A DNA stretch of 11,860 nucleotides from Acetobacteraceae bacterium (lineage in GTDB: Bacteria > Pseudomonadota > Alphaproteobacteria > Acetobacterales > Acetobacteraceae), in assembly GCA_947462945.1 (NCBI GenBank), contig CANHTE010000009.1:1-11860 (forward strand), read 5' to 3'. Each line of letters opens with the position of its first letter. Within the stretch, counting starts at the first letter, position 1. The notes under the pieces were generated by a model that was not told the origin of the DNA, made no database searches, and worked only from the letters and a program-made list of their open reading frames with translations. Shown in pieces: positions 7,162 through 11,860 of the stretch. A program made the position numbers and the translations under genes.

Positions 7162-7860
7162 ATGTCCAGGCTTTTGGCGATCACCGGCGGGGCTTCGGGC
7201 ATTGGCGCCGCCATCGGCGTGGCGGCGCGCAAGGCGGGCTGGGAGACCGCGCTGGCGGACCGCATGCCGGCCCAGGGCTCCGAGGTCTTGGACGTGACGG
7301 ATGCCACGGCCGTGGCCGAGTGGATCGAGCGGCTTTCCGGCCTTCAGGGCCTGGTTTGCTCGGCCGGAATTTCGGCGGCCACGCCCTTGCTCGACACGCC
7401 GGCCGAGTTGTTTCGCCGCATTCTCGATGTGAATGTCACCGGAAGTTTCCTGGCCGCCCAGGCTGCCGCGCGGGCCATGGTGGCGGGGGGAAAGGGGGGC
7501 GCGATCGTGCTGGTCGCCTCGGTTTCCGGCCTGCGGGGGGTGGAGGGGCGCGTGGCTTACGGCGCCTCCAAGGCCGCGGTCATCAACATGGCACAGGTGA
7601 TGGCGATGGATCTGGCGCCGCATGGCATCCGCGTGAACGCGATCTGCCCCGCGCCGATCGAGACCCCGCTGGTGGCGGCGCTGCATGACGCCCAGACCCG
7701 GGCACAATGGCTCAGCCGCATTCCCGCCGCCCGCTATGGCCGGGTGGAGGAGGTGGCGGAAGCGGCGCTGTTCCTGCTGGACCCCGCGCGCTCCTCCTAT
7801 ATCACCGGCCATGCGCTGCCGGTGGATGGGGGCTATGCCGGCGCCGGGGTGATGGCGTGA
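7162..7860 (+). CDS. Short-chain dehydrogenase/reductase (SDR), classical type
   Basis: This is a cytoplasmic NAD(P)-dependent oxidoreductase of the classical SDR family, probably acting on an alcohol/ketone pair. It has 232 residues, slightly shorter than the usual 245-260 because the region after the first fold is compact. Seen in order: TGGASGIG (8-15) cofactor loop, D33 at the end of the second strand (favouring NAD over NADP), CSAG (66-69) in place of the common NNAG, N91 in DVNVTGSF, S120, Y133 and K137 of YGASK, RVNAICPAPIETPL, and the C-terminal ITGHALPVDGGYA. The catalytic Asn-Ser-Tyr-Lys set is complete. The ATG at 7162 has GGGGAGG about 6 bases upstream. It opens an operon: the stop overlaps the GTG of the ligase gene. 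The substrate is unknown; a FabG-type role is less likely given the catabolic neighbours. Confidence 0.92.
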   Translation: MSRLLAITGGASGIGAAIGVAARKAGWETALADRMPAQGSEVLDVTDATAVAEWIERLSGLQGLVCSAGISAATPLLDTPAELFRRILDVNVTGSFLAAQAAARAMVAGGKGGAIVLVASVSGLRGVEGRVAYGASKAAVINMAQVMAMDLAPHGIRVNAICPAPIETPLVAALHDAQTRAQWLSRIPAARYGRVEEVAEAALFLLDPARSSYITGHALPVDGGYAGAGVMA

Positions 7861-9416
7861 TCCCGGCCACCAATCTGGGCCGCCTGCTGAGCCAGGTGGC
7901 GCGCCGCCTGCCCGATGCCCCGGCGTTGATCTGGCGGGAGCACAGCTGGAGCTGGGCGGAACTGGACGCGCGGGTGGACCGGCTGGCCTCCGCTTTGCGC
8001 GCCCAGGGCATCGGCCAGGGTGACCGCGTGCTGGTGCATGCGCGCAATGGCAACGCCATGTTCGAGAGCCTGTGGGCCACGTGGAAGATCGGCGCCGTCT
8101 GGGTGCCCACCAATGTCCGCCTGACCCCGCCCGAGGTGGCTTATCTCGCTCAGGCCAGCGGCGCGCGCCTGCTGCTGCGTGACCATGGCTTCGCCCCCCA
8201 TGCCGATGCCGTACGCGCGGCCGCGCCGGCGTGCGGCGTGGTCATCGCCATGGGCGATGCGCGGCCGGGAGAAGACGATTACGAAACCCTGCTGGCCGAA
8301 GCCACGCCGCCGCCGGCCCATCATGAGGCGGAGGTCGGGCGGGATGATCCCTGCTGGTTCTTCTTCACCTCCGGCACCACGGGCCGGCCCAAGGCGGCGG
8401 TGCTGACGCATGGGCAGATGGGTTTCATCATCACCAACCATCTGGCCGACCTGATGCCCGGCCTGACCGAGCGCGATGTCTCACTGGTTGTCGCCCCGCT
8501 CAGCCATGGGGCGGGCATTCATGCGCTCTGCCAGGTGGCGCGGGGCGCCTGTTCCGTGCTGCTGCCGGGCGAACGGCTGGATACGGCCATCGCCTGGGAT
8601 TTGATCGCCCGGCATGGCGTCACCAATATGTTCACCGTGCCCACCATCCTGAACATGCTGGTGGCGGACCCGGCCGCGGCGCCGCATCGCCTGCGCCATG
8701 TGATCTATGCGGGCGCGCCGATGTATCGCGCGGATCAGCTGCGGGCGATGCAGCGCCTCGGTTCCTGCCTGGTGCAGTATTTCGGGCTGGGCGAGGTGAC
8801 TGGCTGCATCACCGTGCTGCGGCCGGACCAGCACAGCCCGGCGGATGAAGCCCCCGGCGCGCTCAGCGTTGGCGCGCCGCGCACGGGCATGGACATCGCC
8901 ATCCTGGATGAGGCCGGCGCCCATGTTGAATGCGGCGAGATTTGCGTGCGCGGCCCGGGCGTCTTTGCCGGCTATTTCCAGAATGACGCGGCCAATGAGA
9001 AGGCCTTCCGGCAGGGCTGGTTCCACACCGGCGATCTTGGCTTTCTCGACCCACAGGGTTTCCTGCACATCACCGGCCGCGCTTCGGACATGTTCATCTC
9101 AGCCGGCTCCAACATCTACCCGCGCGAGGTGGAGGAAGCGCTGCTGACCCACCCGGCGGTGGCGGAATGCGCCGTGCTGGGCCTGCCCGATCCACGCTGG
9201 GGGGAATCCGGCGTCGCCTGCCTGGTGCTGCGTGCGCCCACCGCGCCCGAGGCGTTGCTGGCCCATCTGGAAGGGCGCCTGGCGCGCTACAAGCACCCGC
9301 GCCGTTTCGTGACATGGGAGGCGCTGCCGAAATCCGCCTATGGCAAGGTGCCCAAGACCCTGCTGGCCGAACGCCTGCGCGCTGAAGCTGTGGGCTTTGA
9401 CGAACCAAGCCAGTAG
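7857..9416 (+). CDS. Acyl-CoA synthetase / AMP-dependent ligase (ANL superfamily)
   Basis: This enzyme activates a carboxylic acid with ATP to an acyl-adenylate and then transfers it to CoA. It has 519 residues, the normal length for medium/long-chain or aromatic acyl-CoA ligases. Motifs: TSGTTGRPK (171-179) phosphate loop, PLSHGAG (214-220), YFGLGE (308-313) in place of the usual YGxTE, GWFHTGDLG (387-395), TGR with R408, then SDMFISAGSNIYPREVEE (410-427), and AYGKVPK with the adenylation lysine K497. The GTG at 7857 is the only start that fits; it overlaps the SDR stop (GTGA), so translation is coupled. The oxygenase gene follows after one base. Substrate class cannot be read from sequence; with TRAP uptake next door it may activate the imported acid or its oxidised product. 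Confidence 0.93.
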   Translation: MIPATNLGRLLSQVARRLPDAPALIWREHSWSWAELDARVDRLASALRAQGIGQGDRVLVHARNGNAMFESLWATWKIGAVWVPTNVRLTPPEVAYLAQASGARLLLRDHGFAPHADAVRAAAPACGVVIAMGDARPGEDDYETLLAEATPPPAHHEAEVGRDDPCWFFFTSGTTGRPKAAVLTHGQMGFIITNHLADLMPGLTERDVSLVVAPLSHGAGIHALCQVARGACSVLLPGERLDTAIAWDLIARHGVTNMFTVPTILNMLVADPAAAPHRLRHVIYAGAPMYRADQLRAMQRLGSCLVQYFGLGEVTGCITVLRPDQHSPADEAPGALSVGAPRTGMDIAILDEAGAHVECGEICVRGPGVFAGYFQNDAANEKAFRQGWFHTGDLGFLDPQGFLHITGRASDMFISAGSNIYPREVEEALLTHPAVAECAVLGLPDPRWGESGVACLVLRAPTAPEALLAHLEGRLARYKHPRRFVTWEALPKSAYGKVPKTLLAERLRAEAVGFDEPSQ

Positions 9417-9417
9417 C

Positions 9418-10404
9418 ATGGACAGATACCTCGAACCGGACGCGCCCATGCCCGACCTATCCACCCGCCAGACCCTGCCCGTGATTGACATCGGCGGAAT
9501 TGCCGATGGCGCGCGGCTGCATGCCATCGCCGCCGAAATCCGCGCCGCCTGCACCGGCCCGGGCTTCTTCTACATCCGCAACCACGGCGTGCCCGAGCCG
9601 ATCATCGCGGCCGCCGCCGCCGCCGCACGGCGCTTTTTTCATCTCCCTGCCGGGGTGAAGGCCCGTACGCGCGCGAACCTGGCGCATCGCGGCTGGCATG
9701 CCTCGGGCGGTGCGGTGATGGCGGGGGCCACCAAGCCGGATTTGAAGGAGTTCTTCTCCCTCGGCCTCGATCTGCCGGCCGATCACCCGGCCGTGCTGGC
9801 AGGCGAGAAGCTGCGCGGCCCCAATCAATGGCCGGCCGAGTTGCCGGAGCTGCAGCCGGCCATGGAGGCCTATTACGCCGAAATGCTGCGCTGTGGCGCA
9901 GGCCTGATGCGCGCGATTGCCATCGGCCTGGACCTGCCGGAGGGGTTCTTCGCGCCCCACTACACCTTGCCGCTGCAACGCACCCAGGCCGTTTTCTACC
10001 CGCCCCAGCCGCCCGATGACACGGAGGGCTTCGGCGTGGCGCCGCACACGGATTTCGGCTGCATCACCCTGCTCTGGCAGGATGACAGCGGCGGCCTTGA
10101 GGTGAAGGAACGCCAGTCGGGCGAGTGGATCGCGGCACCGCCCATGCCGGGCACGCTCGTGGTGAATGTGGGCGATCTGCTGGGCCGCTGGAGCAATGAC
10201 CGATTCGCCAGCACCCCGCACCGGGTGATCAACCGCTCGGGCCATGAGCGCATGTCCATCGCGACCTTTCATGACCCGAATTTCCAGGCGCCGATTGATC
10301 CGCGCGCCCTGGGGGCCACGCAGCCACACTATCCGGCGACGACGGCCGGCGGGCATATCCTGGATTGCTTTGCAAAAGCCTTTGCCTATCGGAAGGAGGC
10401 GTAA
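9418..10404 (+). CDS. 2-oxoglutarate/Fe(II)-dependent oxygenase, isopenicillin N synthase family
   Basis: Members use Fe(II), O2 and usually 2-oxoglutarate to hydroxylate, desaturate or ring-close small molecules. The 328-residue product has the family N-terminal domain (LPVIDIGGI, GPGFFYIRNHGVP) and the double-stranded beta-helix core with the iron triad H210-x-D212 (APHTDFG) and H268 (STPHRV). R278-x-S280 (RMSIATF) is the expected 2-oxoglutarate carboxylate site; its presence argues for a 2-oxoglutarate-using enzyme rather than a true IPNS or ACC oxidase. The start ATG at 9418 lies one base after the ligase stop; ATG 9448 (MPDLSTRQ) is an alternative closer to the conserved core, and neither has a strong ribosome site. 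It is third in the SDR-ligase-oxygenase operon, pointing to a catabolic rather than antibiotic role. The substrate is unknown. Confidence 0.92.
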   Translation: MDRYLEPDAPMPDLSTRQTLPVIDIGGIADGARLHAIAAEIRAACTGPGFFYIRNHGVPEPIIAAAAAAARRFFHLPAGVKARTRANLAHRGWHASGGAVMAGATKPDLKEFFSLGLDLPADHPAVLAGEKLRGPNQWPAELPELQPAMEAYYAEMLRCGAGLMRAIAIGLDLPEGFFAPHYTLPLQRTQAVFYPPQPPDDTEGFGVAPHTDFGCITLLWQDDSGGLEVKERQSGEWIAAPPMPGTLVVNVGDLLGRWSNDRFASTPHRVINRSGHERMSIATFHDPNFQAPIDPRALGATQPHYPATTAGGHILDCFAKAFAYRKEA

Positions 10405-10411
10405 GGGGTCG

Positions 10412-10597
10412 CTAACCCTTCTTGCGCATCACAAAATCCGCCTTGGTTGCCCCGCAATCCGGGCAGGACCAATCCTCCGGCACATCCTTCCAGCGCGTGC
10501 CAGGGGCGAGGCCATCCTCCGGTGCGCCCTTGGCTTCGTCATAGACGTAGCTGCACAGCTCGCATTCCCAGACGCACAACTCTTCTGCGGTGGACAT
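10412..10597 (-). CDS. Rubredoxin
   Basis: Rubredoxin is a small one-iron electron carrier in the cytoplasm. The 61-residue product has both metal knuckles, C12-x-x-C15 and C45-x-x-C48, with [20 protein letters not shown] between them and [15 protein letters not shown] at the second site, all typical. The first knuckle is followed by S rather than the common G. The ATG at 10597 has GGGAG a few bases upstream. The frame stays open further upstream to 11029, but that stretch is antisense to the deaminase remnant. It stands alone: it converges with the oxygenase gene (7-base gap) and no rubredoxin reductase or alkane hydroxylase is in view. Iron/2-oxoglutarate oxygenases do not need it, so a functional link to the neighbour is not implied. 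Confidence 0.92.
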   Translation of the reverse strand: MSTAEELCVWECELCSYVYDEAKGAPEDGLAPGTRWKDVPEDWSCPDCGATKADFVMRKKG

Positions 10598-10635
10598 GGC
10601 GCTCTCCCTGCTGCGGGGGGAAGCATCGGAAGCAA

Positions 10636-10658
10636 AGGGCGCTGCCGTCAAGCGCCCT
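10636..10658. repeat. 8-bp perfect inverted repeat upstream of rubredoxin
   Basis: AGGGCGCT (10636-10643) and AGCGCCCT (10651-10658) form a perfect stem with a 7-base loop. It sits in the 81-base divergent gap between the rubredoxin start and the deaminase remnant, about 40 bases upstream of the rubredoxin ATG. It may be an operator or a structure in the leader; no T-run follows on either side, so a terminator is unlikely. Confidence 0.45.
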
Positions 10659-10678
10659 GGCCATGGCAACTCCCCCCG

Positions 10679-11020
10679 ATGAACCAGCTCGACCATATCG
10701 CCTTCCTCCATCTGAGCTTCGCCGTGGCCCGCCGCGCCTGCGCCGCATTCACCGCCGCGGAGCTGGCGCAAACCACGATGTATGTCAGCGCCGAGCCCTC
10801 CGCCATCTGCCCCGGAAGCCTTTACTGGGCGGGTATCGGGCGCTTGGTCTGTGCGAGGGGCGAGCACAAGCTCGGCCGCATCATCGGCCCGCATCCGGAC
10901 AAGCTGACGCTCGACCTGCCCTGCCGCGTGGTGCTGGAAGCCGGGCAGCGGCCGGTGGAGGTGATCGGGCCGCTGCTGGAGGAGGATGAAGCGGCGGCGG
11001 CGCTCCATGACGGGGTTTGG
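10679..11020 (+). pseudogene. Nucleoside/tRNA-adenosine-type deaminase remnant, internal deletion and lost stop
   Basis: The frame from ATG 10679 encodes 114 residues that resemble a zinc-dependent nucleoside deaminase of the CDA/TadA fold, which normally has about 150-160. The start ([16 protein letters not shown]) fits helix 1 and the second half ([29 protein letters not shown], then [14 protein letters not shown] and [19 protein letters not shown]) fits the family to its usual end. The middle, which should carry the substrate loop and the HAE zinc/catalytic motif, is absent: AVARRA runs at about residue 20 straight into FTAAELA. The SCEPCxMC zinc motif reads SAEPSAIC, so zinc ligand Cys41 is Ser and only C44 remains. 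No stop follows the natural end; the frame stays open to 11740, antisense to the GST gene. No ribosome site precedes the ATG. It cannot be an active deaminase. The family match is from motif memory, not a search. Confidence 0.72.
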
Positions 11021-11066
11021 GAGAGGCAAGATCCTCCATCGGCTGGACCCAAGAGGCCCCAGGAAA

Positions 11067-11119
11067 CGCCAAGGGATGGGGTCTGGGGCCCGTGGCCCCA
11101 GCCGCCGGAGGCCCTTTTT
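11067..11119 (+). repeat. GC-rich hairpin repeat, copy 3
   Basis: CGCCAAG, TGGGGTCTGGGGCC, CCCCAGCCGCCG and AGGCCC followed by five T are the same ordered blocks as in copy 1 (4057-4112, minus strand) and, less closely, copy 2. Like those copies it lies at a convergent junction, here between the deaminase remnant and the GST gene. Confidence 0.75.
11083..11119 (+). terminator. Terminator-like hairpin at the deaminase remnant/GST junction
   Basis: CTGGGGCC (11083-11090) pairs perfectly with GGCCCCAG (11094-11101) around a 3-base loop. Thirteen bases later there are five T (11115-11119). An alternative longer-loop stem (GGGCC at 11086-11090 with GGCCC at 11110-11114) abuts the T-run and makes a more canonical terminator. 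It ends 3 bases from the GST stop codon and reads in the + direction. Confidence 0.55.
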
Positions 11120-11122
11120 CCT

Positions 11123-11704
11123 TCAAGCCGGCAGCTCATACCCCATCGCCGCCTCATCCCGCAGCACGCGCTGAACGGCGGGGCGGGCCATCATGCATTC
11201 ATGATGCGCGGTCAGCCGGGGGAATTCCTCCGGCGCGAGCCCCGCTCCGCCGCGAAACCGCCAGAACAGGCGGAACAGATGGATGTCGGCGATGGAATAA
11301 GCCGCCCCCAGCGCATGCGGCCCATCGCCCAGGCGGGCCTCAGCCAAGGCCCATATTGTGCGTGCATGCTCCAACCCCTGCCGCCGGGCCGGATGGATTG
11401 TTGCGGCAAGGAAGGACATCCAGGAGATCACCCGCGCTTCACCCATGGCATCGGCGGGCAGCAGCGCGGCCGTGGGGTGGCGCCGCGCAAGCCAGAAGAG
11501 GATGGCCGCCACCTCGGTCAATCGGCCCTCAGGCGTCACGAGAAGCGGCACCTTGCCTTCCGGGTTCAACGCGAGGAATTCCGGCGCGCGATTCTCCCGC
11601 CGTTTCAGGGAGACGAGGCGCGGCGTAAAGCCCTCCCCCAGCTCATGCAGCGCGATATGTGGGGCCATGGAGCTGGAGCCAGGTGCCAGGAACAGCGTCA
11701 GCAC
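11123..11704 (-). CDS. Glutathione S-transferase family protein
   Basis: The 193-residue product has the two-domain GST layout. The N-terminal thioredoxin-like domain reads LTLFLAPGSSSMAPHIALHE, with the serine cluster 10-12 near the glutathione site, then FLALNPEGKVPLL with the cis-proline P53, and TEVAAILFWLA (63-73) in the position of the usual ES-AI glutathione contact, where T63 stands for the acidic/serine pair. The helical C-terminal domain contains YSIADIHLFRLFWRF, the conserved hydrophobic N-capping (SIAD) motif. The start GTG at 11704 is chosen because GGAGG lies 8 bases upstream; a TTG at 11710 is in frame but too close to that site. It is divergent from ettA. Likely a cytosolic detoxification or reductase enzyme; substrate unknown. 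Confidence 0.9.
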   Translation of the reverse strand: MLTLFLAPGSSSMAPHIALHELGEGFTPRLVSLKRRENRAPEFLALNPEGKVPLLVTPEGRLTEVAAILFWLARRHPTAALLPADAMGEARVISWMSFLAATIHPARRQGLEHARTIWALAEARLGDGPHALGAAYSIADIHLFRLFWRFRGGAGLAPEEFPRLTAHHECMMARPAVQRVLRDEAAMGYELPA

Positions 11705-11775
11705 ACCCAAGCCCTCCCCATCCGCGCCGTCATGCGATAGAACCCGCTCACCCTTTCGCCGCGCAGGACCAAGCC

Positions 11776-11860
11776 ATGCCCGCCTACCAGTATGTCTACG
11801 TCATGAAGGACTTGACGAAATCCTATCCGGGTGGGCGTGAGGTCTTCAAGGGCATCACCC
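11776..11860 (+). CDS. ettA: ABC-F translation factor EttA (3' truncated by window)
   Basis: EttA is a ribosome-bound ABC-F ATPase that gates entry into the elongation cycle according to ATP/ADP level. Only the first 28 codons are present: MPAYQYVYVMKDLTKSYPGG, then REVFKGIT. AYQYVYVMK-LTK-YPGG is a highly characteristic EttA N-terminus just before the first ATPase domain; neither Walker motif is in the window. AGGA (11764-11767) lies 8 bases upstream of the ATG, supporting this start. It is divergent from the GST gene across 71 bases, in which I could not recognise a clear promoter. Confidence 0.88.
   Translation, partial: MPAYQYVYVMKDLTKSYPGGREVFKGIT

Noticed and set aside
9457..10356. A 299-residue minus-strand frame opposite the oxygenase
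   Set aside because: It is a shadow of the 2OG oxygenase, whose iron triad is intact.
10400..10419. A short imperfect dyad between the oxygenase and rubredoxin stops as a terminator
   Set aside because: The stem is short and bulged, and no T-run follows on either strand.
10412..11029. A 205-residue minus-strand frame ending in the rubredoxin, as a possible fusion protein
   Set aside because: Only the last 61 residues match rubredoxin, and they begin with an ATG with a good ribosome site. The upstream part is antisense to the deaminase remnant.
1..11860. Mobile elements, defence systems, CRISPR arrays, tRNA or rRNA genes
   Set aside because: No transposase, integrase, toxin-antitoxin pair, regularly spaced direct repeats or RNA gene signature was seen. 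The window reads as ordinary chromosomal operons.

Overview
The window reads as chromosome from a GC-rich alphaproteobacterium, most likely an Acetobacteraceae/Roseomonas-like lineage. That placement is inferred from codon use, the mreC-mreD-mrdA-rodA order, the tripartite TRAP transporter and the style of the small enzymes; no rRNA or other marker is present to prove it. Coding density is high, and I saw no insertion sequence, phage gene, CRISPR array, tRNA or rRNA.

Region 1 (1-4055, + strand) is the cell-shape (elongasome) operon: the 3' end of mreC, then mreD, mrdA (PBP2, peptidoglycan transpeptidase) and rodA (SEDS glycosyltransferase). The genes are packed or overlapping except for a 94-base gap before rodA. 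A possible 31-codon ORF fills that gap exactly and overlaps the stop of mrdA and the start of rodA.

Region 2 (4056-4204) is a convergent intergenic stretch. It holds two inverted copies of a GC-rich hairpin repeat with T-tracts, likely acting as terminators for both sides. A third copy lies at about 11067-11119.

Region 3 (4205-7048, - strand) is a complete TRAP transporter operon, dctP-dctQ-dctM. Region 4 (7162-10404, + strand) diverges from it across a 113-base shared regulatory region. It is a tight three-gene operon: a short-chain dehydrogenase, an acyl-CoA ligase of the ANL superfamily and an IPNS-type 2-oxoglutarate/Fe(II) oxygenase. Together the two operons look like a module for uptake, oxidation and CoA activation of an organic acid. 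The substrate cannot be read from the sequence.

Region 5 (10405-11860) holds a small rubredoxin (- strand) and a decayed nucleoside-deaminase remnant (+). The remnant has lost the block carrying the HAE motif, one zinc cysteine and its stop codon. It is followed by the third hairpin repeat, a glutathione S-transferase-like gene (-), and the first 28 codons of ettA (+), an ABC-F translation factor cut by the window edge.

There is no obvious new defence or mobile system here. The items most worth checking are the divergent TRAP/SDR/ligase/oxygenase module, the deaminase remnant, the terminator-like repeat family and the coupled mini-ORF before rodA.
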